A stretch of 64,000 bases of DNA. Source: Alteromonas confluentis (GTDB taxonomy: Bacteria; Pseudomonadota; Gammaproteobacteria; Enterobacterales; Alteromonadaceae). The stretch covers positions 1-64,000 of the forward strand of contig NZ_MDHN01000034.1 of NCBI RefSeq assembly GCF_001757105.1, read 5' to 3'. The notes under the pieces are model-generated. The model did not search any database and was not told where the DNA came from. It worked only from the letters and a program-made list of their open reading frames with translations. Both the position numbers and the translations under genes were made by a program. This document shows, in pieces, positions 39,468-48,110 of the stretch; the first letter of the stretch is position 1, and each line of letters starts with the position of its first letter.

Positions 39468-41452
39468 GCGTTCACTCCTTTAGCATTAGCAGATAAATGC
39501 TCTGCTTCGATTGTTTCTACTTCATCAACCTGTACGTAGTAATCTACGTCGCTGGTGTAACAGCGCTTGATGAATACTGCGATACCGGCGATGAAACCAA
39601 CAGCGGCCAGCCACCAGATGTGCCAGATAAGTGCAAAACACATTACCGTGAAGCTCATGCTCATGAAGAAACCGGCGGAGGTGTTCTTAGGCATGTGGAT
39701 CGGGGCATATTTTTCAGGCTTCTGATACGCTTCGCCACGTTCTTTCATGTCAGTCCATGCATCAATGTCTTTGATGTGAGGAATAACAGCGAAGTTGTAG
39801 TACTGAGGCGGAGAGGCAGTTGACCACTCCAGCGTGTGACCATTCCACGGATCACCCGTAGTATCTTTAAGTGCTTCTTTGTTCTTAAAGCTGATGAACA
39901 GTTGCAGCAACTGGAAGAAGATACCCGCAGCGATTACGAAAGCACCGAAAGCAGCGATGTACAGCCAGATGTTCCAGTCAGGGTTATCAGTGTGGTTCAG
40001 ACGACGGGTCATTCCTAAGAAGCCCAGAACGTACAGTGGCATGAACGCCAGCATGAAGCCGATCTGCCAGCACCAGAATGCTGCCTTACCGGTTTTCTCA
40101 TCCAGTTTGAAGCCCATTGCTTTCGGGAACCAGTAAGCAAAACCTGCCAGGTAACCGAATACCGCACCACCGATAATGGTGTTGTGGAAGTGAGCAATCA
40201 GGAACAAGCTGTTGTGCAGTACGTAGTCAGCACCTGGGATAGCAAGCAGTACGCCTGTCATACCACCAATGGTAAAGGTAACCATGAAGCCTAAGGTCCA
40301 CAGCACAGGTGTTGTGATAGTCAGACGGCCACGGTACATAGTGAACAGCCAGTTAAACAGTTTAACCCCGGTCGGTACGGCGATAACCATCGTCATGATA
40401 CCGAAGAAGGCGTTAACGTTTGCGCTGGAACCCATTGTGAAGAAGTGGTGTAACCAAACAATGAAGCCCAGGATTGCAATTGCACCCGACGCGTAAACCA
40501 TTGACTTATAGCCAAACAGACGCTTCGCAGTAAAGGTAGAAATGATTTCCGAGAAGATACCGAATGCTGGCAGAACCAGAATGTATACTTCAGGGTGACC
40601 CCACGCCCAGAACAGGTTGATGTACATCATTGAGTTCCCACCTAAATCATTGGTGAAGAAGTGGAAATCAAGATAACGGTCAAGCGTAAGCATCGCCAGT
40701 ACTGCAGTCAGAATAGGGAATGACGCAGCAATCAGGATGTTACCCCAGGTACATGTCCAGGTGAAGATAGGCATTTGCATCAGTTTCATGCCCGGCGCAC
40801 GCATCTTGAATACAGTTACCAGGAAGTTAACCCCGGTCAAGAGCGTCCCGAGCCCGGATATCTGCAAGGCCCATATGTAATAGTCGACCCCGACCCCCGG
40901 AGAGTACTCCAGACCCGCCAGTGGCGGATAAGCAACCCAACCAGTTTTCGCAAACTCACCTACACCTAAAGACAGGTTGATAAGAATTGCACCACCAGCC
41001 GTCAGCCAGAAGCTCAGGTTGTTCAGGAACGGGAAGGCAACGTCACGTGCACCAATCTGCAGCGGAACGATGATGTTCATCAGGCCCACCATAAATGGCA
41101 TTGCCATAAAGATGATCATGATAACACCGTGCGCGGTGAAGATTTGGTCGTAGTGTTCTGGCGGCAGATAACCTTCTGCACCGTTTGTTGCCGCAGCAAG
41201 CTGCGTACGCATCATGATAGCGTCGGCAAAGCCACGCATAAGCATGATAAGTGCAAGCAGGATATACATGATACCCAGGCGTTTGTGGTCGATGGACGTG
41301 ATCCAGTCGCGCCACAGCGGGCCCCATGCTTTAAATTTGGTGATCAGACCTGCGATCACCAGACCGAGTACTGCAACTACCCCAAGCGTAACCATTACGA
41401 TTGGCTCGTGGTACGGTACAGCCTCAATAGATAATTTACCTAAAAAAGACAT
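39464..41452 (-). CDS. cyoB: cytochrome o ubiquinol oxidase subunit I
   Basis: 662 residues, about fifteen membrane helices as in CyoB. Heme-copper signatures are [14 protein letters not shown] (Cu-B His and the Tyr of the His-Tyr pair) and the di-histidine [10 protein letters not shown] heme-ligand region is present in [15 protein letters not shown], and the second in [13 protein letters not shown]. It reduces oxygen to water with electrons from ubiquinol and pumps protons. It is coupled to cyoC by an ATGA overlap and starts 2 bases after cyoA. Confidence 0.97.
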   Translation of the reverse strand: MSFLGKLSIEAVPYHEPIVMVTLGVVAVLGLVIAGLITKFKAWGPLWRDWITSIDHKRLGIMYILLALIMLMRGFADAIMMRTQLAAATNGAEGYLPPEHYDQIFTAHGVIMIIFMAMPFMVGLMNIIVPLQIGARDVAFPFLNNLSFWLTAGGAILINLSLGVGEFAKTGWVAYPPLAGLEYSPGVGVDYYIWALQISGLGTLLTGVNFLVTVFKMRAPGMKLMQMPIFTWTCTWGNILIAASFPILTAVLAMLTLDRYLDFHFFTNDLGGNSMMYINLFWAWGHPEVYILVLPAFGIFSEIISTFTAKRLFGYKSMVYASGAIAILGFIVWLHHFFTMGSSANVNAFFGIMTMVIAVPTGVKLFNWLFTMYRGRLTITTPVLWTLGFMVTFTIGGMTGVLLAIPGADYVLHNSLFLIAHFHNTIIGGAVFGYLAGFAYWFPKAMGFKLDEKTGKAAFWCWQIGFMLAFMPLYVLGFLGMTRRLNHTDNPDWNIWLYIAAFGAFVIAAGIFFQLLQLFISFKNKEALKDTTGDPWNGHTLEWSTASPPQYYNFAVIPHIKDIDAWTDMKERGEAYQKPEKYAPIHMPKNTSAGFFMSMSFTVMCFALIWHIWWLAAVGFIAGIAVFIKRCYTSDVDYYVQVDEVETIEAEHLSANAKGVNA

Positions 41453-41454
41453 AC

Positions 41455-42399
41455 TTACTCTTCAACCCCCATGTGATGGCCTTTGTGCTGCATCGCTTCG
41501 GCTTTTACGCCTGTAGCAGCATTAGCTGGCTTACCATAGAAATCCATAGAGCCATGATCTTTCATGTACTTCATGATGATTTCGTGGAACAGACCGTCGC
41601 TGACCGTGCTGTAATAAGTGACAGGGTGGTTTTCACTATCTTCAGCTAATTGCGTAAAGTTCTCAGAAGTCAGTGAACCGCCTTCTGATTTCACTTTCTG
41701 AACCCAGGCATCAAAGTCAGCTTCAGTTGGCGTTGCAATGGTGTCGAACTTCATACCAGTGAAACCTGCACCGCTGTAGTTTGCAGAAATACCTTTATAG
41801 GTACCCGGCTCATCAGCAATCAGGTGTAACTGAGTTTCCATGCCCGCCATTGAGTAGATTTGGCTACCCAACTGAGGAATGAAGAACGAGTTCATTGTGC
41901 CTTCAGAAGTGATTTTGAATGAAACTGGCTTGTTAGCCGGAATCACCAATTCGTTTACCGTTGCAATGCCTTGCTCAGGATAAATGAACAGCCATTTCCA
42001 GTTGAGTGAAACCACTTCAACGGTCATGTGCTCGCCTTTATCTTCAAGCGGGGCGTATGGGTCTAAGGCGTGGGTTGATTGCCACGTGATAATACCCAAA
42101 GCAATGATGATCAGAATTGGAATAGACCAAACCGTGGCTTCAATCTTGGTAGAGTGAGCCCATTTTGGTGTGTAGACTTCAAAATCGCGGCTTGCGCGGT
42201 ATTTCCAGGCGAAATACAGCGTGAGTACAATTACCGGAATAACAACGATAAGCATGAGAATCGTACACAGAATGATCAGGTTCTTTTCTTCAATACCTAC
42301 CTGTCCTTTCGGATCAAGTACGCCACCGCTACAACCGGCCAGTAACAGCACGATTGTGGCAAGAGCTAGTTTAGAAAGGTTACGAATAGACAAAAGCAT
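41455..42399 (-). CDS. cyoA: cytochrome o ubiquinol oxidase subunit II (lipoprotein)
   Basis: 314 residues from the ATG at 42399, preceded by AGGA at good spacing. An upstream TTG at 42420 has no ribosome site. A lipoprotein signal ends in LLAGCSGG. Two membrane helices follow, then a cupredoxin domain. The Cu-A ligands of cytochrome c oxidases are missing ([11 protein letters not shown] in their place), so this is a quinol, not a cytochrome c, oxidase. It is the first gene of the cyo operon. An inverted repeat lies 58-72 bases upstream and may be an operator. Confidence 0.96.
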   Translation of the reverse strand: MLLSIRNLSKLALATIVLLLAGCSGGVLDPKGQVGIEEKNLIILCTILMLIVVIPVIVLTLYFAWKYRASRDFEVYTPKWAHSTKIEATVWSIPILIIIALGIITWQSTHALDPYAPLEDKGEHMTVEVVSLNWKWLFIYPEQGIATVNELVIPANKPVSFKITSEGTMNSFFIPQLGSQIYSMAGMETQLHLIADEPGTYKGISANYSGAGFTGMKFDTIATPTEADFDAWVQKVKSEGGSLTSENFTQLAEDSENHPVTYYSTVSDGLFHEIIMKYMKDHGSMDFYGKPANAATGVKAEAMQHKGHHMGVEE

Positions 42400-42456
42400 T
42401 TTCCTATAACCCGGGTTCAACGTTATTGCCGCTGTTAGGCGACACGCGTAATTTTC

Positions 42457-42471
42457 CGATAGTGACTATCG
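42457..42471 (-). promoter_or_regulatory. inverted repeat upstream of cyoA
   Basis: cgatag-tga-ctatcg is a perfect 6-bp inverted repeat with a 3-base centre, flanked by ttc and aag that extend the symmetry partly. It is 58-72 bases before the cyoA ATG, a position suited to a repressor or activator site. No named regulator matches it with confidence. Confidence 0.35.
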
Positions 42472-42534
42472 AAGTTTTTCGAACAAGCGAACGCGACAGG
42501 AATCAACAATTGTAGTGACACGTGGCGCGCCGTT

Positions 42535-42568
42535 GATTACAGAGGTACCCGCAGGCACGTCTGTAATC
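42535..42568 (-). other. hairpin downstream of the small membrane protein gene
   Basis: gattacaga (42535-42543) and tctgtaatc (42560-42568) form a perfect 9-bp stem, with a few inner pairs. It begins 9 bases past the stop of the gene to the right. There is no T-tract on the minus strand, so it is more likely an mRNA-stabilising or partial-termination hairpin between that gene and cyoA. Confidence 0.5.
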
Positions 42569-42576
42569 ACCAGAAA

Positions 42577-42987
42577 TCACTTGTCAGAAGGTGGTGCTCG
42601 ACTGCCGAACTGTTGTACAAACGGCTGTCGGTAGTCGTCATTAACGACCTTTAGCATTTGCCGGGACGTCACAATGCTCGCGCGGGTAAATAGCCCGGGA
42701 CGAACAGGAATGCCCAACAAACAAATAAGCAGGATTGCTGAAAAGAAGAACAACGACAGCGCTTCGTCCATCATTGCAAAGGAATGGGGTTCAACTACGA
42801 GATTATCGTGCAGGGCACCAACGAACTCTGATGAGTCAGCCATAATGCCACTAATAATAAGTGTAACGTTGAAAAGGAGAACCAGCGTCGCCAACCATAA
42901 CACCACGCCAACACTTTTCGTGCTGTCGATTGCCGTACGGTTTACGAAAACCGCTAAGGCGTTTGTGGTGAAAGTAGAGGTGGCCAT
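42577..42987 (-). CDS. two-helix membrane protein upstream of cyo, unknown function
   Basis: 136 residues from the ATG at 42987. A longer start at 43041 is possible but has no ribosome site; 42987 has a GAGGA at rather long spacing. Two membrane helices are visible (SVGVVLWLATLVLLFNVTLIISGIM and LSLFFFSAILLICLLGI), with a polar loop between and a basic C-terminal tail. I do not recognise a family. It is transcribed in the same direction as cyoABCDE with a 177-base gap, and an FNR-type site lies about 200 bases upstream, so a respiratory role is possible. Confidence 0.62.
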   Translation of the reverse strand: MATSTFTTNALAVFVNRTAIDSTKSVGVVLWLATLVLLFNVTLIISGIMADSSEFVGALHDNLVVEPHSFAMMDEALSLFFFSAILLICLLGIPVRPGLFTRASIVTSRQMLKVVNDDYRQPFVQQFGSRAPPSDK

Positions 42988-43190
42988 ACTGTTAAATGTG
43001 TCCTCGTTTGGTCCGACGTAGTGTCGACAGAAAAATTCCATCGAACATAAAATTAGGTCTTCGGGCGTAGGAGAGTAGAGAAAAAATCGGTGCGACTCAA
43101 GGGGGGTAAAATGAAGATTCAGTAACGAAATAGTGTGCAGGTAGCTAGTGCATAAAACCCATTAACATTTTGTTTTCAAAAGTGACAATT

Positions 43191-43204
43191 TTGATCTGTA
43201 TCAA
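43191..43204. promoter_or_regulatory. FNR/Anr/EtrA binding site
   Basis: TTGATCTGTATCAA matches the FNR consensus TTGAT-N4-ATCAA at all ten fixed positions. Flanking tgaca and tgtca extend the symmetry. It lies about 200 bases upstream of the small membrane gene before cyo and about 520 bases before asd. In E. coli FNR represses cyo without oxygen, which favours the leftward unit as target. Confidence 0.7.
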
Positions 43205-43636
43205 AAAGTGTCAATGTGGATGATTTTTGACCATTGCTTCAACTAAAGTCCCATTGTACCGTAGCAAAAGCTAACCAAATTGCGAAAACCCTTCCCCTTA
43301 TAATCCTCACTTTTGTTAAGGGATTTACAACTGCGAAACAAAAGTTAAATGGTCTAAATAATCAGATAATCTTCTGAACCCTCCCAAATGAAACTCTCAA
43401 AACTGTTTAAAAAATGCTCGTTAGTAAAGGTTTTGTGTTTATTCTACGATTTCCATTGTGAATTTGAGCGAGGACCTTCTTCGGTAGGTGGGTACGCAAT
43501 CTTCCGAAATTGGTAGCTAAGTGGCATCTAAGTACTGCCGCAAACCTCCGTTCACCTGAATCTGTGAGCCAGGTAATAAAAAGCTACTGGCAAAGCGTAG
43601 ACTTTCTTTATAGACTGCGGCCTTTACAACAGGTTT

Positions 43637-43699
43637 CCGATGAATGTAGCAAACGCATAAAGAGCCCATAAAGAGGTTTTGCTACAGGACAGGCATCGG
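43637..43699 (+). promoter_or_regulatory. nested hairpin leader of asd
   Basis: An outer 6-bp stem (ccgatg 43637-43642, catcgg 43694-43699) encloses a 9-bp stem (tgtagcaaa 43645-43653, tttgctaca 43678-43686). The loop holds a tandem repeat of cataaagag (43656-43664 and 43667-43675). The structure ends 25 bases before the asd start codon. It could regulate translation or mRNA stability. It does not match the lysine riboswitch consensus. Confidence 0.45.
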
Positions 43700-43724
43700 A
43701 GAGGAAATTTAAAAGGGTTCGAGA

Positions 43725-44846
43725 ATGTCTCAAAACAAAGTTGGTTTAGTTGGCTGGCGCGGTATGGTCGGCTCGGTGTTAATGCAACGAATGCAGGAAG
43801 AAAACGATTTCTCATTCATTGAGCCAACCTTTTTCACTACCTCTCAAAAGGGTCTGCCAGCGCCGGATTTTGCCGGTAAAGATTGCGGTGTGTTGGAAGA
43901 TGCTTCCGATATTGAAGCGTTGGCGGCGCAAGAGATTATCATTACCTGTCAGGGTGGCGACTACACCAAAGACGTTTACCCGAAACTGCGCGAAGCAGGC
44001 TGGCAAGGATACTGGATTGATGCGGCGTCTGCGCTGCGCATGAAAGATGACGCCGTTATTGTACTGGACCCGGTAAACCGCGGTGAAATCGATAAAGGCC
44101 TGGAAAATGGTGTTAAAACCTATGTGGGCGGTAACTGTACCGTTTCTCTGATGCTGATGGCGTTAGGTGGGTTATTTGAAGCTGATTTAGTGGAGTGGGC
44201 GACGCCTATGACGTACCAGGCCGCTTCAGGTTCTGGTGCTAAACATATGCGCGAACTGTTAAGCCAAATGGGCGCAGTACATGGCAATGTGAAAACCTTG
44301 GTTGAAGACCCATCCACCGCTATTTTGGATATCGATCGTCAGGTGGCAGAGTTCATCCGTTCAGATGACAACCCAACAGAACAGTTTGGTGTTCCACTGG
44401 CGGGCAGCCTTATCCCGTACATCGATACACAACTGCCTTCTGGTCAGAGTCGTGAAGAGTGGAAAGCGCAGGCTGAAGCGAACAAGATCCTGGGTACTGA
44501 ATCGGCACCGATACCTGTTGATGGTTTGTGTGTACGTGTCGGTGCAATGCGTTGTCACAGTCAGGCAATCACGCTGAAATTGAAAAAAGAATTAAGCGTT
44601 GAAGAAATTGAGTCTTTGTTGGCGAAGCATAACGATTGGGTGAAAGTGATCCCTAATGATCGCGATATCACCATGCAGGAACTGACACCTGCCAAAGTAA
44701 CCGGCACACTGTCTATTCCGGTTGGCCGTATTCGTAAACTGACCATGGGGCCAGAATACATTTCAGCGTTCACTGTAGGCGATCAACTGTTATGGGGCGC
44801 AGCAGAACCACTGCGTCGTATGCTGCGCATTTTGCTTGGCAAATAA
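43725..44846 (+). CDS. asd: aspartate-semialdehyde dehydrogenase
   Basis: 373 residues, close to E. coli Asd. The NADP-binding loop [10 protein letters not shown] is at 10-19, the catalytic Cys138 stands in GGNCTVSLM and the catalytic His in [13 protein letters not shown]. It converts aspartyl phosphate to aspartate semialdehyde, the branch point to lysine, diaminopimelate, methionine and threonine. It is a single-gene unit with a long leader containing nested hairpins and its own terminator. Confidence 0.97.
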   Translation: MSQNKVGLVGWRGMVGSVLMQRMQEENDFSFIEPTFFTTSQKGLPAPDFAGKDCGVLEDASDIEALAAQEIIITCQGGDYTKDVYPKLREAGWQGYWIDAASALRMKDDAVIVLDPVNRGEIDKGLENGVKTYVGGNCTVSLMLMALGGLFEADLVEWATPMTYQAASGSGAKHMRELLSQMGAVHGNVKTLVEDPSTAILDIDRQVAEFIRSDDNPTEQFGVPLAGSLIPYIDTQLPSGQSREEWKAQAEANKILGTESAPIPVDGLCVRVGAMRCHSQAITLKLKKELSVEEIESLLAKHNDWVKVIPNDRDITMQELTPAKVTGTLSIPVGRIRKLTMGPEYISAFTVGDQLLWGAAEPLRRMLRILLGK

Positions 44847-44865
44847 ACGCGGATTTGAAAAAACG

Positions 44866-44896
44866 AAAGGCGATGAGATTTCATCGCCTTTTTTAT
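44866..44896. terminator. asd terminator, probably bidirectional
   Basis: An 11-bp stem (aaaggcgatga, loop gatt, tcatcgccttt) with a run of T after it on the plus strand. On the minus strand it is followed by a weaker T-rich tract, TCGTTTTTT. It ends asd and probably the convergent DUF2805 gene. Confidence 0.9.
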
Positions 44897-44910
44897 TTGT
44901 GTTTGAAAAC

Positions 44911-45153
44911 TCAGCGTTTGTATTGGGTGGGGCAATACGCCCGGGTAATGCCCGGTGGGCGGATTTTCAGATGTTTGGTTTGTCTTCCACTCATTCGCTT
45001 ACGCCACATTCTGAACGACGATGACTTCATTTCTTTGCGCATTAGCTCAACCACCGCTGATTCATTCAGGCCGTACAATCGCTCAATGGCCTCAAAAGGG
45101 GTGCGGTCCTCCCACGCCATTTCAATGATTCTGGATATGTCTGATTCTGTCAT
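44911..45153 (-). CDS. DUF2805 / TIGR03643-family protein
   Basis: 80 residues from the ATG at 45153, which follows GGAAG. A frame from 45192 adds a hydrophobic 13 residues and is less likely. The sequence MTESDISRIIEMAWEDRTPFEAI and a basic C-terminal half (MKSSSFRMWRKRMSGRQTKH, then PPGITR) match the conserved small family TIGR03643. The function of the family is unknown; the helical N-terminus and Arg/Lys-rich tail suggest nucleic-acid binding, which is inference only. It is convergent with asd. Confidence 0.8.
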   Translation of the reverse strand: MTESDISRIIEMAWEDRTPFEAIERLYGLNESAVVELMRKEMKSSSFRMWRKRMSGRQTKHLKIRPPGITRAYCPTQYKR

Positions 45154-45339
45154 CACGTTCTTCCGCGTCAAAAAAAACAAAAGCATAATCAAAGCTGTTG
45201 CTGATTTCTGCAGCAGTGAGCAAGGTTTAAAAAAATTTAAGCTTTAACGAGACAGCACGGAATGAATATGGGGTAGAGTGCGGGCATTCCAACAAAGATG
45301 GCTTTATACTGCCGCCAGATTCATCAAAGGGAAGTTACT

Positions 45340-46380
45340 ATGAGAGCCTGGGTTGCCGACGCCATCCAAAAAATTAATGCTGACTTTCAGCGTTCTGCAG
45401 ACACACATCTAATTAAACTGCATGGCCTGAAATTAAACGGCATCGATATTTACCTGAAAGACGAAAGTACGCACCCTACTGGCAGTCTGAAGCACCGATT
45501 GGCGCGCTCTCTGTTTTTGTACGCGCTTTGCAACGGAAAAATTAATCAGGGCTCCACTATTGTAGAAGCTTCATCGGGGAGTACCGCGGTTTCCGAAGCA
45601 TATTTTGCCCGCATGTTGGGTATCCCTTTTATTGCCGTTATGCCGAAGTCCACTGCGCAGAGTAAAATTAATCTGATCACCCGTTTTGGTGGACGTTGCC
45701 ATTTTGTTGATTGTCCTACTCAGATGCATGATGAGGCTCAGCGTTTAGCCGATGAATGCAACGGCTATTTTATGGATCAGTTCATGTTCGCAGAGCGGGC
45801 TACCGACTGGCGGGGCAATAACAACATTGCGGAAAGCATCTTTGGACAAATGTCTGCTGAGCCTCACCCAGAACCGCACACCGTGGTGATGAGCGCCGGA
45901 ACGGGCGGAACATCCGCCACGATAGGTCGGTTTATTCGTTACCGCGGTTTGAACACCCGACTTGTGGTAGTCGATCCCGAACATTCCGTTTTTTATGACA
46001 GTTATCGCACCGGCGATAGAACGTTGACCAGCGACCGTGGCAGCAAAATTGAGGGGGTTGGCAGACCTAAAGTAGAAGCCTCGTTCCAGCCCGATGTGAT
46101 TGACGACATGATAAAAGTGGATGACAGAGCGAGTATTGCCACCATGAGATGGCTGGCAAACATTGCGGGCATTAATGCCGGCGCCTCCACAGGCACCAAT
46201 TTATGGGGCGCGTTACACGTTGCCGCTGAAATGGAAAAGAAAAATGAAAAAGGCGCTATTGTTACGCTCATGTGTGACAGTGGAGAGCGTTACACCGATA
46301 CTTACCACAATGCCGATTGGGTTAAATCAACCTTCGGCGATATCACTGAATTTGAACAGCAATTAGCAAAATTCGCCTGA
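45340..46380 (+). CDS. PLP-dependent cysteine-synthase-family protein
   Basis: 346 residues from the ATG at 45340, preceded by GGGAAG; an ATG at 45298 would add 14 residues. The fold-type II PLP lysine is Lys51 in HPTGSLKHR, the substrate loop is EASSGSTAVSEA at 77-88 and the phosphate-binding loop GTGGTS is at 187-192. It differs from CysK/CysM in lacking the PTGSVKDR-like context and in the long C-terminal part, so the reaction could be cysteine synthesis, cysteine desulfhydration or a related beta-replacement. It stands alone between a DUF2805 gene and a porin gene, so context does not help. Confidence 0.85.
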   Translation: MRAWVADAIQKINADFQRSADTHLIKLHGLKLNGIDIYLKDESTHPTGSLKHRLARSLFLYALCNGKINQGSTIVEASSGSTAVSEAYFARMLGIPFIAVMPKSTAQSKINLITRFGGRCHFVDCPTQMHDEAQRLADECNGYFMDQFMFAERATDWRGNNNIAESIFGQMSAEPHPEPHTVVMSAGTGGTSATIGRFIRYRGLNTRLVVVDPEHSVFYDSYRTGDRTLTSDRGSKIEGVGRPKVEASFQPDVIDDMIKVDDRASIATMRWLANIAGINAGASTGTNLWGALHVAAEMEKKNEKGAIVTLMCDSGERYTDTYHNADWVKSTFGDITEFEQQLAKFA

Positions 46381-46445
46381 GCCGACTGGCAAAATCTACA
46401 CTTTAGACAATACTCTTGTTCATAGGCGGTTATTAGAATAATTGA

Positions 46446-47669
46446 ATGAACAGAGAGTTAAACAAGGTGCGAAGGGCGATTTTTTTCGTCAGCATGGTAG
46501 TAACAACCATGCTGACGCCGTGCGCGAGCATGGCAAGTGAAGATTCCTCTATTGAGTTTTCTGGCTTTGCCCGGGTCGTTGCCGGTTACCTCGATACTGA
46601 TCAAGCCTACTTCGAAGGCTACGAAGATGAGCTCACTTTTACTGAAAAATCTCTGGTCGGGTTTCAGGCAGATTACGCCGTAACCGATGAAATATCATTA
46701 TCCGGTCAATTATTACTGCACTCTGATAGCCAGCACCAGTCGGGTCTTGAATGGCTTTATCTTAGCTACGATCCGAATCCTGACTGGCAACTAAAGGTTG
46801 GCCGTTTACGAACTCCTTACCTGAAATACTCGGATGTGTTTGATGTAGGCTATGCCTACCCCTGGATATCGCCTCCACGGCAACTTTACGGTAGTTATTT
46901 ATTTTTTCCGCGCTATGAAGGCGCTAATTTGCGTTATCGATTTAATATCGACCAGGTGTACATCGACGTAGAGGCATACTATGGCGAATTTTCAGATGAC
47001 ATAGACGCTAACGGCGCTAAGTTTCATATCGATGCTAACGATATGTATGGCGGTATCGTTGAAGTGAATTACAACGGTTGGCAGCTTCGTGGGGCCTCAT
47101 TCCTGGTTGATAAAATACGCGCTGGTGCAGAAGGTATCGAAACGCTAACCTCGGCACTTGACCAGGCTGGTTTCGCCGATCTGGCTAACTTTTTCACCAT
47201 CAATGGCAGTACCGAGGCCTACATTTTTGGCCTGACCTACGACAGTTTGGATTGGGTATTGTCGGCAGAATACGTTGATGTGGCATCAACCATTACAATT
47301 CTTGCTGGCATCGAAAACTACTACTTTACCGTCGGCCGTTACTTTGGCGAGTACCAGTTCTTAGTCACTTATGCTAAAGCCAATCAAGAGTTAACGTTCT
47401 TTGAAAATACCATCCCCCTAGGCGTCGATCCTAGACTCGACCAATTGTATTTTGGAATAGAAGAGGTCAATTCCCAGTTTCCGACCGACGAACTTAATTC
47501 GGTAACGCTGACAGGCCGTTGGGATTTTCGGCCGAACATGGCATTTAAAGCAGAGGTTTCCTTCCTCAACGGCTATAACGGCAAGTCATCCATGTTCGAG
47601 TTGAAAGCGGACGCAGAGGGCTTTGATCGAAAAGCAGTTTTGTATCAATTTGGCGTTGAGTGGGTGTTC
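46446..47669 (+). CDS. outer-membrane porin-like protein
   Basis: About 407 residues; the stop codon occupies 47670-47672. A signal peptide ends near PCASMAS. The mature part is a beta-barrel rich in Tyr, Asp and Glu with segments such as EFSGFARVVAGYLD, DWQLKVGRLRTPYLKYSD and the C-terminal YQFGVEWVF. The motif WQLKVGRLRTP is typical of OprP/OprO-type and other anion or general porins. The stop TGA overlaps the ATG of the PstS-like gene, so the two are coupled. Together they may capture a small anion such as phosphate, but no permease genes are beside them. Confidence 0.86.
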
Positions 47670-47671
47670 TG

Positions 47672-48097
47672 ATGAAGTTTCTGAATCTCACTCTCATTGT
47701 TTCATCGTTGTTAGCCGCCTCCATGGTGTCGCCGCAGGTTCTGGCAGCCTCAGAGATCGTGGTCGTAGCGAATCTTCCTGCTCCAGTGTCTATGCAAAAG
47801 CACGAAATTCGTAATTTATTCATGGGCGGGGCCTCGTCGGAATTTGAACCGGTCACGCTTAAACCCGGAATACATGAGCGATTGATTTTTAATGCGCGGG
47901 TAGTTGGCTTAACAGAATCCCGTATTCAGTCGTATTGGGCGCAAATGCGTTTCAGTGGCCGAAGCAAAGCACCCGTGCAGGTCTCTTCCGTTGAAGCAAT
48001 GAAACAATACTTGCTGGATAACAAGGGAAGCGTAGGCTACCTTCCCGCCGACAGTAATGTGCCTGATACCTTAACAGTGCTGTACACGTCGGGGTAA
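47672..48097 (+). CDS. small PstS-like periplasmic protein
   Basis: 141 residues from the ATG at 47672 in a TGATG overlap with the porin gene. A signal peptide ends near QVLAASE. The mature protein resembles the short phosphate-binding-like family: MQKHEIRNLFMGG, GLTESRIQSYWAQMRFSG and GSVGYLP are recognisable elements of PstS-type folds. It is about half the length of PstS, with no ABC transporter nearby, so it is probably a sensor or scavenging protein. The convergent gene 13 bases on encodes a membrane GGDEF-EAL protein with a periplasmic domain, raising the possibility of a signalling partnership. Confidence 0.83.
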   Translation: MKFLNLTLIVSSLLAASMVSPQVLAASEIVVVANLPAPVSMQKHEIRNLFMGGASSEFEPVTLKPGIHERLIFNARVVGLTESRIQSYWAQMRFSGRSKAPVQVSSVEAMKQYLLDNKGSVGYLPADSNVPDTLTVLYTSG

Positions 48098-48110
48098 CAC
48101 GGGGATTAAC

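Larger units (their letters stand above)
42988..43724. other. large divergent intergenic region before asd
   Basis: About 740 bases, among the longest gene-free stretches in the window. It contains a perfect FNR-type site at 43191-43204, a TATAAT at 43299-43304 without a good -35 partner, and a structured leader at 43637-43699 just before asd. No convincing ORF is present. Confidence 0.5.

Noticed and set aside
43276..43304. Sigma-70 promoter for asd around TATAAT at 43299
   Set aside because: The -10 is perfect but the -35 position reads caaatt, and it would give a leader of over 400 bases; not strong enough to list.
43440..43724. Possible lysine riboswitch upstream of asd
   Set aside because: The conserved lysine-element blocks could not be found; only the nested hairpin leader is supported.
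44792..45247. A 151-residue frame on the plus strand opposite the DUF2805 gene
   Set aside because: It begins inside asd, runs through the asd terminator and is antisense to a recognised family protein.
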